A DNA stretch of 64,000 nucleotides. It comes from Podospora bellae-mahoneyi (Eukaryota; Ascomycota; Sordariomycetes; Sordariales; Podosporaceae). Where the stretch lies: assembly GCF_035222275.1 (NCBI RefSeq), contig NC_085881.1:4588001-4652000 (forward strand), given 5' to 3'. The notes under the pieces were generated by a model. The model was not told the DNA's origin. It saw only the letters and a program-made list of their open reading frames with translations, and searched no databases. How positions within the stretch are numbered: the stretch's first letter is position 1; each line of letters begins with the position of its first letter. Made by a program: the position numbers and the translations under genes. Positions 7,901-19,648 of the stretch are shown piece after piece.

Positions 7901-10429
7901 TCACCTTTCAGCCCTCATAAACAACCCATGTCTACTCTCTTCCTCCCTCGCCAGCTCCCTCGCAAACACCTCATCCGCCTCCGTCCTCAATCTCTCCATT
8001 TCCACCGCCAACTCCTCAATCTCCTTTTCCAGCCCGATCGCCGCCTTTTCGTCCTCCGCCTTAAGGAATCCCGGACCAGAGATCTTTTCTTGAAGGCTCA
8101 ATAGATCCGAGTACTTGGCGGTGATCTCATCCTCAATCTCATCGGCTCGTTTGTATTTTGCTGCTGAGGGCTCTGGGGGTGTGGTGTTGTCACTTTCTTG
8201 GGGCCAGGCTCCAGGCGGTAGGGGTCCGGGACGGCCAAGGGGGAATCCAGTGGGTGTTGGGGGGCTATTGGCGGCGGCATCGAAGGAGAGACCGCGGTAG
8301 GAGGGGGGTGCTTCGGATTGGGGGGCGAGGGGAAGAGCTGGTGCGCCCAAGGGGTGTGTTTGAGGCATTGGGGGCATCGGGGGCATCGGGGGCATGTAAG
8401 GCGGAAAGCCCTGAGGAAAAAGATGAGACGGTCCATGGGGAGGCGGAGGGCCAGGCGGTGGTGGACCATGATGGGGAACAGGAAGAGGACCAGATCTATG
8501 ACCGTGACGGTGAAAGTCCTTCTCTGCCCGGCGCATCTCCTTTTTGGTTTGACGCTTCTCCCGCTTCTCTTGCCTTCGGCGTTGACGCTTCTCCTTGCGG
8601 AGCTGGCGGCGCTGACGCTTTTGCTCCTTCTTCAGCTGCTTCCATTCTCGCATCAACTCCTTAACCTCACGGCGCAGGGCCTTGCGGTCCTGTGTCATGT
8701 TGACTGGCTCGTTGATCTCTGTGGCAGGGGCACGGCGAGCCTCACGGATCTGTTGCTTTGCTTGACGCACTCTTTCCCGTGTGATCTGTTGTTCGGGGTG
8801 ATGGAGGGACTCCGAGAGGTACGTCTTCATGACGGGCAGCTGGGTGTCTTTCAGGTCGTCATAGTCGGGTAGAGAACCGATGGTGGACTCGGAACTGCTG
8901 GACGACCTTGATGATATGCTCGATACAGAGCTTGACCGGGAGCGACGGCGCTCTTTGGAAGGAGACTGGTGTGTCCTTCCACGGTCTTGGCCCTGAGCAG
9001 GTTGGTTGGCCGGTTGAACGCTGCCAACACCCTCCTCGCCTTCCCGTTCACGTTGTGCTGGCTGTTCTGGTTCTCTCGGACCTTGTCCCCAACGGCTGTT
9101 CCACCATCCTCCTCGTCCACCCCGACCAAAGTAGTGATGTTGTCCACGTTCGGGCCTCTGTCCGCCGCAAGCACCTCTCCCACCAGGACCACCCCAAGTC
9201 CATCGAGGCGGGCATGACATCCCCGGCATGATTGGTGGAGGTTGAAACCCATGGGCATCACCCGGAGGACGACACCAACCACCAGGTCCTCCTCCAAGAC
9301 TATGGGGCCCCCCTCTGCCACCAAACATATTCCCAGGATTCCACCCATTGATGCTAATCCCATTAGTATCAGCCACTATGCCCCCGATCTTGAGATGGCC
9401 AGTCCGACCATCTACCACAAAATTATTCCCGATGCTAATCCTCTCCCCATCAACTTTGATTCCGCCAAAGTTGAACCCCTTGCCGTTATTGTTATTGTTA
9501 ATGTTGCTAGGCGCAGCAGCACCATTCCCACCACCAAAAGGACTAAATCGTCCCATCCACCCCCCTTGCCCCCGCGCCTGCTGCTGTCCCTGCCCCGAAG
9601 GAGTATCAAACCTCTCCTCCCATCCCCCAGGCATCCTCTCCTCCCTCTCTCCCTCGCCCTCATACCTAACAACAACCCTCACCCCCCTCCTCTCCCAAAA
9701 CCCCTCATTCCACTCCCTCACCATCCTCTCCACCCTCTCCACCCTCTCCCTCCTCGCCCCGACCCCCTCCCCATCACCATCCCTATTACCAACCCCCCTT
9801 ATCCTCTCCAGCAAGAAAACCTCGGCCTGACTCCTAGTATCACTCTCCCCCTTCTCACTACCAGTCTCAACCCCCTCCGCCCTCAGTTTCCTATCCACCA
9901 CCCGTTCATTCGTCCTATCCGCAAACCCAGGCAGCAGATAATTCAGAAACGTCATCCAATCCTCCCGCGTGATATCCCCATTCTCACCAGCACCACCACC
10001 GATAGTCAACCTGTCGATCCCAGCGATGGCCTCTACATCCGTCAGAGCTGGGTCAGCAGCGAGGGTGATCTCAACTGTTGTCGGGGCCCCGACGAAAACA
10101 CCCGAATGCGACCGGCTGTCGAAGTATGCCTGCGCCTCTGGGATCCGCCGAGGACGAGAGGTAGCAACCGGCGATGAGGGGGCAGCGACAAGATCAGCAG
10201 CAGTGTTGGATTGTGCCGACTGGGGAGTTAGAGGAGGGGTGTAAATAATCTCGCCGTCGTAGGTGGTGGAGGTGTCGTCCGAGTTGGATGAGTTCCTTCG
10301 CAGGGTTGATGTGGTGGCGGGCGGTGTCGGGTGGGTCGGAGATGGGCCAGAGGACGTGCTGGAGTAGATGTCTGTTTCTGAGTAGGGAGGGGGAGGGATG
10401 TCTTCGAGGGGAGCACGCCGGGATGTCAT
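7901..10429 (-). CDS. Large low-complexity protein with Arg/Lys-rich coiled coil, unrecognised
   Basis: An uninterrupted frame gives 842 residues from the ATG at 10429; frame continues a little upstream but without an ATG. I do not recognise the family. In order: a Ser/Thr/Pro-rich N-terminus opening with EDIPPPPYSETDIYSS; a short folded-looking segment around residues 110-180 (VEITLAADPALTDVEAIAGI); a Gly/Asn-rich middle with a small beta-like stretch (VDGERISIGNNFVVDGRTG); an Arg/Ser block rich in RRRSRSSSVSS; a highly basic helical block (about 590-650) with repeated RRxxRKEKR; a Pro-rich stretch; and an acidic coiled coil at the end (about 765-835). The RS and basic blocks suggest contact with RNA or another polyanion, which is inference only. 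Reverse-strand open frames over it are composition shadows. Confidence 0.8.
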   Translation of the reverse strand: MTSRRAPLEDIPPPPYSETDIYSSTSSGPSPTHPTPPATTSTLRRNSSNSDDTSTTYDGEIIYTPPLTPQSAQSNTAADLVAAPSSPVATSRPRRIPEAQAYFDSRSHSGVFVGAPTTVEITLAADPALTDVEAIAGIDRLTIGGGAGENGDITREDWMTFLNYLLPGFADRTNERVVDRKLRAEGVETGSEKGESDTRSQAEVFLLERIRGVGNRDGDGEGVGARRERVERVERMVREWNEGFWERRGVRVVVRYEGEGEREERMPGGWEERFDTPSGQGQQQARGQGGWMGRFSPFGGGNGAAAPSNINNNNNGKGFNFGGIKVDGERISIGNNFVVDGRTGHLKIGGIVADTNGISINGWNPGNMFGGRGGPHSLGGGPGGWCRPPGDAHGFQPPPIMPGMSCPPRWTWGGPGGRGACGGQRPERGQHHYFGRGGRGGWWNSRWGQGPREPEQPAQREREGEEGVGSVQPANQPAQGQDRGRTHQSPSKERRRSRSSSVSSISSRSSSSSESTIGSLPDYDDLKDTQLPVMKTYLSESLHHPEQQITRERVRQAKQQIREARRAPATEINEPVNMTQDRKALRREVKELMREWKQLKKEQKRQRRQLRKEKRQRRRQEKREKRQTKKEMRRAEKDFHRHGHRSGPLPVPHHGPPPPGPPPPHGPSHLFPQGFPPYMPPMPPMPPMPQTHPLGAPALPLAPQSEAPPSYRGLSFDAAANSPPTPTGFPLGRPGPLPPGAWPQESDNTTPPEPSAAKYKRADEIEDEITAKYSDLLSLQEKISGPGFLKAEDEKAAIGLEKEIEELAVEMERLRTEADEVFARELAREEESRHGLFMRAER

Positions 10430-11213
10430 GTTGCTGATGATTGGAAGGTGAGGTAAGATCAACAACCTAAGGTAATGGAATCAGAGGTTCAACGTCCAAA
10501 AGAGCCCTAAGGTGGGGTGGACACTGAGATAACTACGGATAGACACACTGGATTCGGGCAAAGAGAAAAACAGTCAAGGCACAGCAAAAAGGCGGGGCGA
10601 TTAAGTATTTATTGGTATTTTTGCGGTGAATAGACAGCTCGCCAAAAGGATGATGAGAGTCAGATTCATCAAACCAGCCATCATGGGTTGAGGTAAAGGA
10701 TGTGTAAGCCAGCTCGCTGAACAAACCTTAAAGTCCCCCCGAGTCTCCGCGCGCTTCGCTGCCATTTGCCACCGCAAGAGGCTTGGCTGACATAGCCCCA
10801 TAGTTCGGCCCCCTATTCGCTCCCCGCAGTCCTTTGTTCTGTGGTCCCACGCTCACCACACCACCACTCGGCCTCGAAGCTTACGCGGCCCTACCAGGCG
10901 TCAACAGTCCACCTAGTCTAGGCCTGTCAAAGCTCCATTAGGTATAATAAAACGACATGTGAATGGCTCGATTAAGAGCCGCAGCCAGAGGCCACGAAGA
11001 GCTGTCGCGTTCTCTGCCCCTCTCAAGATCAAGAATGTGACGCACAGTACACAGTTTTCTTTAAACCTCACCGTCGTGGAGAGAATATCCTATATCTTCC
11101 ACCTTGTAATGGTCGGCCAAAATACTAGCCAAATGATGGCGTGTCTGTGGTCCCCTATTGGAAAGTTAACGAATCGGCCCATCTCAACCGACCATGCATT
11201 ACAGCAGGGCAAC
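10430..11213. promoter_or_regulatory. Upstream region of the large unknown gene
   Basis: This 784-bp region is the promoter side of the minus-strand unknown gene and the 3' flank of eIF2B beta. No further gene, RNA or repeat is visible. Confidence 0.4.
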
Positions 11214-12464
11214 TTACAAGTTGGTGATGTACACTTCCACGAGTGATGGTGGGATGTAATCGGTCACGGTATTTTCGATATCCAGAGCCTCGACCTCGGG
11301 ACCGTCTGCATAGCTCACAAAGCTGGATGGGTTGCCGAGTTCACTAATGACAGCCTCGTCCGATGGATCCTCCGGGCAAAACTTGTAGACGGCACCAAGA
11401 ACAATGACAGGCTTCAAAAACTCTCTGGCAGCTTGAGCAGCAATGCAGGCACCGCTGTCTACAAGCAAGCCACCGTTTTGGTAAATCACCTTGGCACCAA
11501 AAATGACCTTGTTCACCCTGGGAATATAGGCCATCAACCCATTGCTGGCCAAGTTGATGGTGGTAACTCCGTGCGAGTTGAGCTTCTTCCTCAATGCCGC
11601 ATAGGGCTTCTCACCACTTCCTGGCTCGATAGGGTCGATACTGGCAATGAAGACAGTAAACCGCCGCCTCGTGGCAGCCTTGATGAGAAACCTCTCAACC
11701 GTCTTGGTGGGCTGATAGGCAAGCACATACTCGCCAGGGTGAATCTGGATATCCGCAAAACTCGCAATCTGGTCATCGGCCTGCTGGATCTCGTCCATGA
11801 TTTCCTCAATCCCATTGATAACCTCGGTTCGCAGGGCATGTACACTGGCAGGCTGCGCCTGAGAAAGTGGTGTTGAAGCTCCAGTCATGGGTGTGTCGGC
11901 AGCAGTGGCAGCTGAGAGAATGTTGAACATGGACTTGGACACCTGAAGGCCGCCTGGGGCAGCAGTGTTGGAGCGCATAAGGACTGGGGTCGGGGCAGGC
12001 CGTTGTGGTGGAGGGTTGGTAGGGGCAAGGCTCTGGATATCGGATGCCGAATCGCTGCCCAAGTCGTCGGCATTATTTCTGTCCTCGGTTGCCTCGTCGC
12101 GGATGAGGCCCAGCACTCGGCGCACAATATTTCCAATTACTGGCTCGTGAGGGGCAGCTCGTGCAAGTCTGGACCCAACACTCTGGACTCTGCCCAAGAG
12201 CTGGTCAACATCGTGCCATTTCGATCGCGCAACAACCTGGAGGAGAATGTGGGCTGTCGCAACGGCGCAGTCATCGCCCTTTACCTGGCGGCGCTTGAGG
12301 AGACTAACAAGAGAGGAACAAAAGTCAGAAGAGCTCAAAACACCGCAGCACAAGGCAGTCACCTACAAAATTAAAGCTTCGATTGAAGCCTCATAGGGCT
12401 GACTCTTGAGGGACTTGATCAGCTTGTCCAAGCTGGGGGCATAGTTTGCCTGTGATGGTGGCAT
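11214..12464 (-). CDS. GCD7: Translation initiation factor eIF2B subunit beta (GCD7)
   Basis: Two exons (12464-12367 and 12303-11214) give 395 residues. The 63-nt intron carries a CTGAC branch site, and its removal joins EASIEALI to FLLKRRQVKG, the expected family sequence. The N-terminal helical region is followed by a variable Pro/Ser linker (about 115-170) and the Rossmann-like regulatory domain shared by eIF2B alpha, beta and delta. Visible landmarks are FLIKAATRRRFTVFI, GAKVIYQNGGLLVDSGA and VIVLGAVYKFCPEDP. The subunit sits in the decameric nucleotide exchange factor for eIF2 and helps sense phosphorylated eIF2 alpha. The 5' splice site lies directly after an in-frame TAG-containing stretch, so the intron is needed for a full-length product. 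Confidence 0.93.
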
Positions 12465-13201
12465 GGCTTTGTGTGTGTGTGTGAATATAGACAGTATCAA
12501 CCGTATAAGCCACTGAGGATCAAGGATATGTTTCTGAACAAGATGGGTGACCCCGCGGTTCGTGCTGGGAAATCGCGGAAGCTCGAAAACGGCAGGTATG
12601 ATGTTTCTCGTTGTCTGTCTCTTTGCGGTGTAGAATATGGGCTGATCAATTGTCTTGCTGAAGTCTCTTTGTCAAATCACTTGTCTTAACTGACTGGGAA
12701 TTTGGCTTTCGCTTCCAGAAGAACGGAATGAGTCAATGTGTCACTGCAAGCTTCAGCCCTGGGGAACGAACCGTGGAAAATTATGGTGGGGTACTTTCAG
12801 TGTCCCGCATTGAACACCCCACCCCGCCCACCTTTCGCTCAATCCGGCTCATCTTCGGCCCTTTGAGCTCCCCTCAACACCGACCTTTTTCTCATGATGA
12901 TCCGAGCGCCTACACTGCTTGGCATCGGGGCACGGGCCTCGACACTGCCGCTAGTGCCAGAAATTCTTGGAGCTGGCGGAACGGGCATACAATTGGCCTA
13001 CAAAATTTCTGGCTCGTCTTTGCATCTGAAAATCTGCAAGTCTCGACTCGTCTGGCGGAAAGGTGACAGCATTATATTTGTTGATTCCCCCCTCTTAATC
13101 GACTCAATTGCTTGTATTATCCGGACTATTCGGTAATCACAGCTCTTATTTCACCCCGCCCATCTTCGATTTTCACGCGCCGAGCTCAGAAAGTCGCCAA
13201 A
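12465..13201. promoter_or_regulatory. Divergent promoter region, eIF2B beta / NHP2
   Basis: This 737-bp stretch lies between two outward-pointing starts of genes for translation and ribosome biogenesis, so co-regulation is possible. A (TG)n run of five units lies just upstream of the eIF2B beta start (about 12471-12482). Nothing else is distinctive. Confidence 0.4.
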
Positions 13202-14066
13202 ATGACCACCAAGGAAGTCGTCGACATTGTTGACAAGAAGGAGAAGAAGGAGAAAAAGAGCAAGGACAAGTCTGAGAAGAAAAAGGAAAAGCGCTCTGAT
13301 TCTGCCGGTGTCACTAAGGAGAAGAAGGACAAGAAAAAGGACAAGGCCAAGCAGGAGAAGCTTGCCCGCGCCGCTGAGGCACATCTTAATGCTGAGGCCG
13401 CTGCTGCGAAGGTGGACAGCGACGTCGAGGTCGATCGGGAGGATCTTATCAAGCCTGCCGAGGAGCTTGTCCCATTTGCCTTCCCCCTGGCCGATGACAA
13501 GACTCACAAGAAGATTTACAAGCTCATTAAGAAGGGTGCGTGTGCAGCAGTTGCCTCCAATCGACTCGCTTTTGCGCAGACCGATGCTAATCTGTTTTTT
13601 TCCTCTAGGCGCGAAAGTAAAGTCCATCCATCGCGGTGTTAAGGAGTGCGAGAAAGCTATCAAGAAGACACCTGCGAAGACTCCCGCGACTGCCCCTAGC
13701 GACGCCCCCGGCCTCGTCATCATTGCCGGCGACATCTCTCCTATGGATGTCATCATGCACTTCCCCCTCCTCTGCGAGGAGCACAACGTTCCCTACTTGT
13801 TCATCAAGTCCCGCGCCGACCTCGGTGTTGCCGCTTGCACCAAGCGCGCCACCAGTGTTGTCATGTTGAAGCCTTCAGGCAAGAAGGCTGGCAAAGACAC
13901 CGAGATGACCGACGCTGATAAGAAGTCGTCGGCTGAGGAGTACCTCGAGTCCTACAAGGAGGTCCTGAGGATTGCTCAAAAGGAGTGGGATGCCCAGGTT
14001 CAGCCGTGGGTCAAGGGCACCCACTCTAAGCAAATCGCCTACCGCCAGGCCAACAAGCAGCAGTAA
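13202..14066 (+). CDS. NHP2: H/ACA snoRNP protein NHP2 (L7Ae family) with long basic N-terminus
   Basis: Two exons (13202-13535 and 13609-14066) give 263 residues. The 73-nt intron has a GTGCGT donor and joins YKLIKK to GAKVKSIHRGVKECEKA. The L7Ae/NHP2 RNA-binding domain spans about residues 95-205. It shows LVIIAGDISPMDVIMHFP, HNVPYLFIKSRADLG and CTKRATSVVML, the family signature for kink-turn type RNA. NHP2 works with Cbf5, Nop10 and Gar1 in pseudouridylation of rRNA and snRNA in the nucleolus. Yeast NHP2 has 156 residues. This one has about 90 additional N-terminal residues, largely Lys/Glu/Asp, plus a C-terminal extension, so it is much longer than the canonical protein. The start was chosen because the ATG directly follows a pyrimidine-rich leader and an AAA context. 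Confidence 0.9.
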
Positions 14067-15752
14067 ATCGGCGCTGCCTGAGCTCCCTGTTGCTGTTTGA
14101 CTTCAAGGCAGCACGTTTTCTTGCTACATTCTCAGCAACCAGCATGATATACCCATACGGATACCCAGCTTCCCTTGCTTGTCACGCGACTCTACCTCGG
14201 CATCGTTTGTTGGGCATGTCATAAGCAGGGTTATCCTCCTCTCGATCTCTCCGTCTCTTCAGTCTTCCCTTTGCATCAAGTTTCTTCGACAACATGAGCA
14301 AACTGCGTATTCACACTATTAATATTGCAAGAGCTTATCGTTCAGTCTTTGGAACAGCATCAATGGGGGAATACCATGAGGGGTTTCAATGAGAGAATAT
14401 CAGAACCAGAGGATATTTTCTTTCTTTCTCTGAACATCAATTTGAAGCATCTTGTCATTTTCTCGATGGCATGGTAGTCGTTGATTTGGCTTCCATTGGG
14501 TGTCAAACAAAAAAGGCCGGCGTTCAGGGGACATACTGGGGGGTTTTGTTCATTGTTTTCTTTTTTCGGCATTTGTTGAAGTACAAAACAAAAGGGAATG
14601 GGGGTTAGCGGTTAGCTTTCAGCCTTTTTGTAGGGTGTATAAAATATCACAAACACCGGATGGTGTTTTATATTCAATTTTGTTCATTTTGCCTTTGTGT
14701 GCTCTGACGAGAATGATAGACACCGTCGATAGAAGTACCCATCAACATTTGTCCACCTAGAATCCAACGCAGACTCCCGTCGTCCTATTCCGGAGCAACC
14801 TGCAACACGGCAGACCATCGCCAATCTATCAGCACAAGAGATATACCACCCATCCCAAACTTACAGACCACAACACGAGCAAGCCTGGCATCGGGTACTC
14901 ACTCCCATCAACTTCATGAGCATTCAACTAATAACTCATGAACAGAAAAACAAAACAACGTCCCACACATCCCAATGTCACACCTTCACCTAAACCACCT
15001 ACCACCTAACTCTCTATCAACTCCTCGTTACAGACAAACACAGCAACCCAACACCGTTCGGAAAAATTGCCCTCACTAAATCAACCCCACGCAGAGATGA
15101 ACCCATGAGCCCCCTCATCAACAACACTTGACACAGACAGACTCAAGATTCAACCCGTCTGTTTCAACGACGATACCCCCTTGACAGCCCAGCTTGGCAG
15201 GTTGAAAAACACACCAACAACTACCGAGAACACCGTGACACTAGGATTTCTCACAGCAGCCCGTGCTGGGCCTCCTGTGCCAATAGAACCGCGAATATCC
15301 CCTGCCTTGTTCGCGTCCGCTCGGATAGGTGATAACGAGTACTGTCGATTCCACTTTCTAGAAACGAGGGTGCTCTCTCGTGTGTGTTTGGTGCTTTACT
15401 GAGATTCCAGCCATGTTTCAAGTTCGTCGGCTGAGAAAAGACTTACGTGTTTAGCATGGGGATGTTGTTGGGAGCCAGAGAATTAGTAATTTTCATGATC
15501 ACCACGGCACCGAATAATTCACATCCTCTTCGCATATTCAGCAACGCGCACAACAGCAGTGAGTCTGCCTCAAATCCCATTCCATGGATGCAATTATCAT
15601 AAAAATACACAAAAACAAAAGAAAAAAGCACCACACACTAAAGCGCCTTAATCTTTTGAATTTCCTCCTTTCCCTCCTCCAAGATCACTCTATCCCGAGT
15701 CGAGGTTCATTAATCATCTATCTTTCCTCCTCCCATTGCCCATCATCTCCAT
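14067..15752. other. Convergent intergenic region, no gene seen
   Basis: This stretch of 1.7 kb separates the 3' ends of NHP2 and the DUF1761-type gene. It has long C/A-rich segments (about 14760-15180) and an AT-rich segment (about 14280-14700). No open frame has coding character and no tRNA fold was found by eye. Unannotated non-coding RNA cannot be excluded. Confidence 0.5.
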
Positions 15753-16473
15753 TTACTCCGCCCGGAAAGAGTTACGGCTCAATGGGGTGCCACCGGAGCC
15801 GAAGGGGATAGTGCGGGTGCCCCACCAAGAAAGGAAGACAGAAAGGCCGACAGTCTCGAAGAGCTTAGCGAGCACATTGAGGCCAACCTGGTCAAAGGCG
15901 CGGTGCTCGACGACAAGCTGGGAGATGAAGCCGGGGGCGCTGGTGGCGGCGAAGATGAGAGCACCGAGGTAGGCGGCGCCCTTGTAGGAGAGAGTGCCTG
16001 TGGCGTTGATCAGGGCACCGACACCGTAGGACTGGAGGGCAGAGCCGACGAGGGCGGAACCCCAGGCGGCGGCAGCAGAAGAGGCTTCCCGAGACTTGAG
16101 GAACTCCTCCTTGGTGTTGGCAGACTTGGCCTTTTGCCAGGTCTTGCCGAAGAGGGGGGAGAGGACGCCGAGCTCGAAGGTGTGGTTGAAGACGGTGCCG
16201 AGGGCGATGGCGGAAGGCTTAACAGCGGGGAGGTCTGTGATGGCATTGTTAGTTTTGGGGTTTCATTATTGACTATTTGAATCCTGATCCCTCGGTGTAA
16301 CCATTGAAAATCCCTCTTCGTCCAGACTGACAGATACTCAATGGCTTTTTCCATTCCCAGCGTCTGGTCGAGAATCGGCCGAGTCGACGAGGAAGAAGTC
16401 GCAATGACACCGGGTCGGATACATGGACGACTAACGATGCGGGGAAATGGCGTCACTTACACTGAAGAGACAT
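15753..16473 (-). CDS. Small integral membrane protein, DUF1761-like
   Basis: Two exons (16473-16461 and 16234-15753) give 164 residues. The first coding exon is only 13 nt and the intron is 226 nt, long for this window. The donor TGTAAGTGA and acceptor ATCACAG are both strong. The protein reads MSLQYLPAVKPSAIALGTVF and then LGVLSPLFGKTW, ASSAAAAWGSALVGSALQSY, YLGALIFAATSAPGF and ETVGLSVFLSWWGT. Four hydrophobic segments suggest a four-helix membrane protein. The layout resembles the DUF1761 family of fungal and bacterial membrane proteins, whose function is unknown. The family name is from recalled pattern only. The micro-exon means the start is the least certain part of the model. Confidence 0.72.
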
Positions 16474-17998
16474 GTTTGCGGTTGTGAAGTGTGAGAGAGT
16501 TGTGTTAACTGTTTGGATAGTTTTGAGGAAGTGGTTGGTGTATCGTGAGAGGACTATTCGTCAAAGCTGGATGGATTGTTTGTTTGGTTTGATGAGGAAA
16601 GAAAGCAAAAAGTCAGGTCAGCAGACGGCGGGAAGGACGGTTTATTATAACACAAAACTTTGAAGAGTGGGCAGGAACCTGGATCGCCTTTGTGCGTCAC
16701 GATTTCCCAGCCTGCAAGTGACCCAGTCTTCCAGTCCAGTCCCGTACCCGGGCCAGGTTAATTGGAAACGGACGGGGCCCTCCACTTCCCCAGTGACTGA
16801 CCGGGGTACCAAGCTGTAAGGCGTACGTACCCCCTTTTGCTACCTCATACATCATCGCAGCGTAGCTCCCCGCCTTGAGAAGCGCTTCCCAAAGTCAGCA
16901 GTGGGAGAGCAGGCCTTTGATGCTGCTGTGCTATGACGTCACCACCTTTTGCGCCTGTCAAATTCCGATGCGACCCTTGGCTTGGGCCCCACTTTCCACA
17001 ACCTCCCAGACCACATTCTCCGCTTTTGGACTCTTGATTCGGATAGCCCATGGCCTGGAAAGGTCATCTTCCATCAGCTCATTCTTCCTCTCAAACAGCA
17101 ATTGGTGTTTGCCTCGGTGTCCACTTGTGATGCTAATATCAAGATTCAGCTGCTGGGGACTTCTACGCTTTACGAAACGTGTTGTCTGAACCAAGGCGGA
17201 AGAGCCGTTAGAGACATGGGCTATGTTAATAAGTGAGCACGCCAGTTCCTGTGTGACGTATGCAGCTCCCCCTCTTTGGATCTTCGATTATTTGATTCAA
17301 TGCCGAAGAAAACAACGCATGTTCGATCTGCTTCCGTTCCTGAAACCCGAGACATCCTGGCTGCTCGCCATATAGCCAAAGCTGGGTGGGCTTGACGGCC
17401 TCGGCGAGGTGTGATACCCTGAGTTCGATAACATCTGGTCCAGACACTTTGGAATGACAGGACCCTGTGGTTGATCCAAGCTTACTATTATGGCTATAGC
17501 CTCTTCTCTATCTACACTGGGTCTCAAGTAAACAAAACATATCTTCAAGAGGACTCATCATGAAGTTGAAAGTATATTAATAAACCATGTATAAACAAGA
17601 GTTAAATGTAGTATATGTAATGCAATACAATGCAGCTGATGCCTTCATTTTGTCCTCTTATCCTCTTCCCCCTTCACCCAAGCCAGATTCGTTGAGCACT
17701 GCTTTTTTTCTCCCCTCCCATCATCATGCAAAACATTACCTTTCGCTCCCCTCTTTAATTTTATAAGAAGCCCCCTTCAACCCTCTCAAAATGAAAAGAT
17801 GAGTACAAGATGAAACGAACCAAAAAAACAACAGAAAAAAAACTTTAAATAATTATCAAAACAATATTTCCCAGCCCCTATGACCGCTTCCCCTCCCCCC
17901 CCGGCCAACCCGACCTGACACCTCCCTTCATTTCATTCACGTCCTAAAAAAAACACGTCCAATGCATACTACACATAAAAGTTCCACAGACAGAAGCA
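16474..17998. promoter_or_regulatory. Intergenic region upstream of the DUF1761-like gene and 3' of NEM1
   Basis: This 1.5-kb region carries the promoter of the membrane protein gene and the 3' untranslated region of NEM1. The part next to NEM1 (about 17560-17960) is AT-rich with A runs and is probably its 3' UTR and terminator. No coding gene is evident. Confidence 0.45.
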
Positions 17999-19648
17999 TC
18001 AAGCCATATGCTGCCCATCCTCTCCCCCTCTCAGCGCCAGCAACGCCCTCACGTCGCTCACGTATTGCATCCCCTCCAGAAATGGTATCAAATACATCAG
18101 GTCGGAATCCGTCGGGTCGCTGATCCAGCCTTGTATGGGGATTGCGTTGTCTAGTTTTGTCATGTCAGCACATCTCCTGATATCAAGTGTTTAGAAGGGG
18201 ATATACTCACCCTGATGAAACATATAACTCAACGGGCTGTTGTCCAAAATCATCACCCGGCTCAAATCCGGCTCAACACTGCTCAGATCCTTGATAAACG
18301 CCCCATGCCTAAACGTGCAGTGCTGCCGGTAGTACCTCGCGCTGAAATACTTCCTGTCCGCCTCCAGCCAGTCAATCACTGGGTCGGCATATTCTTGAAC
18401 CGAAGCGGTAAACACAACCAGGTTATACCACTTGCTCACTCTCCTCAAGAACTCGTCGCAGTGAGGGCGCTTGTGGACATAATACAGAATCGGGTGCTGG
18501 GGACCAATCGAGTTTTGGCCGCCGACTCCGACATACGTAGTGTTGAGCCGGACTTCGACCATATGACCAGACGACATGCGCCCGCCTTTGGACATGGAAT
18601 GAATCAGAGTTTCGTCGAGGTCGAGGATGAGGGTCTTTTGGTGTTCGGTGCCGCCGGGGATGACGTCGCCGGTGTTGATATAGGATGGTTGCCGGCGGGG
18701 GATCAGGGGACGGGGAGGGCCGGGGGTCTTCGGGTACTTGGTGAAAGCAGCCACAGGCGAGGTGGGGGACTTGAGGTGCGCCGAGATATCTCCAGATCCG
18801 TCACCGCCTCCGGGCGCTGAACCTGCGCGTGCGACGCTGCTGGCGGATTGTCCTTTGCGGTGCTTGCGCTGTCGGAGGGACTCTTCGGCGTGGAGCTTGA
18901 TTCGAATAGACCGTCGGGCCGGGGCGATCTCTTCGGTGTCTTGCAGTGATTTCGAGCGCAGGTGGTGTTTTCCACTCACACTGTCCCGCCGACTGCCGCC
19001 CTGCCTTTTACGCTCTGGGTCCGACTCGGACTCGGAAGATAAACCTGAAGATGACGAACTACTCGACCGCGGTATCCGCCCTGCCCTGCTTCCACCTCGA
19101 CTTGCCCTACTGCCGCTGCTCTTTTCAATATTCTCGTGATAATCCATCGCTAGCGCCTTTGCATCTCCGCCGTAAATACTAAAGAGTTTCTTTAGTTGTT
19201 GTAAAGGCGCAAATTCACCGCTTTCGCTATAAAGACAGGCGATCAGGTACACGCCAGGTGCGGTGAGGGTGTGAAGTATCCATCGTAGCGAGTTCACAAA
19301 GGCGTTTGCAATGCGCTTTGGATAGAGGACCCAGGGCGAGCCTCTCGGGCTTATCACCTTGGGGGTTTCATATTTGGGTGGTATAAGGGGCGTCTTTTCG
19401 TCGATCGCATAGAGGTCTTCGCGCTCTTCGAGAGATCCTGGGTTTTCTACTGGGAATTCTTCGGGCTCGGCCGTCAAATTCTGCTTCTCGCCGAGATCGG
19501 CCAGCGCGTTCTCGGTCTGGCTGTCCCGTGATTTCGAGGCTTCGTCCGAGCCCAACGCCAGACCTATCGTGCTCAGGGAGTTGGATCTTGTCGGACCAGG
19601 ACTCGGTGGTGGAGAGACTCGTGACGAGATGATGTTGAGAGAGTTCAT
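17999..19648 (-). CDS. NEM1: Nuclear envelope phosphatase NEM1 (CTD-like FCP/SCP family)
   Basis: Two exons (19648-18211 and 18150-17999) give 529 residues. The 60-nt intron has a GTGAGT donor and splices YMFHQ to DNAIPIQGWISDPTDSD, the conserved end of the catalytic domain. A hydrophobic hairpin-like segment around residues 135-165 (RWILHTLTAPGVYLIACLY) is the expected membrane anchor. The linker (about 185-310) is Ser/Arg rich. The phosphatase domain starts at about 345 with DLDETLIH, the DxDxT nucleophile motif, and includes VVFTASVQEYADPVIDW and MILDNSPLS. NEM1 with its small partner SPO7 dephosphorylates the phosphatidate phosphatase lipin (PAH1) at the nuclear envelope and ER, so it controls membrane and triacylglycerol synthesis. 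Domain order and anchor make the call secure against the soluble SCP relatives. Confidence 0.9.

Noticed and set aside
9242-10177. 311-residue plus-strand frame
   Set aside because: Shadow of the large minus-strand unknown gene; Pro/Leu rich with no independent signal.
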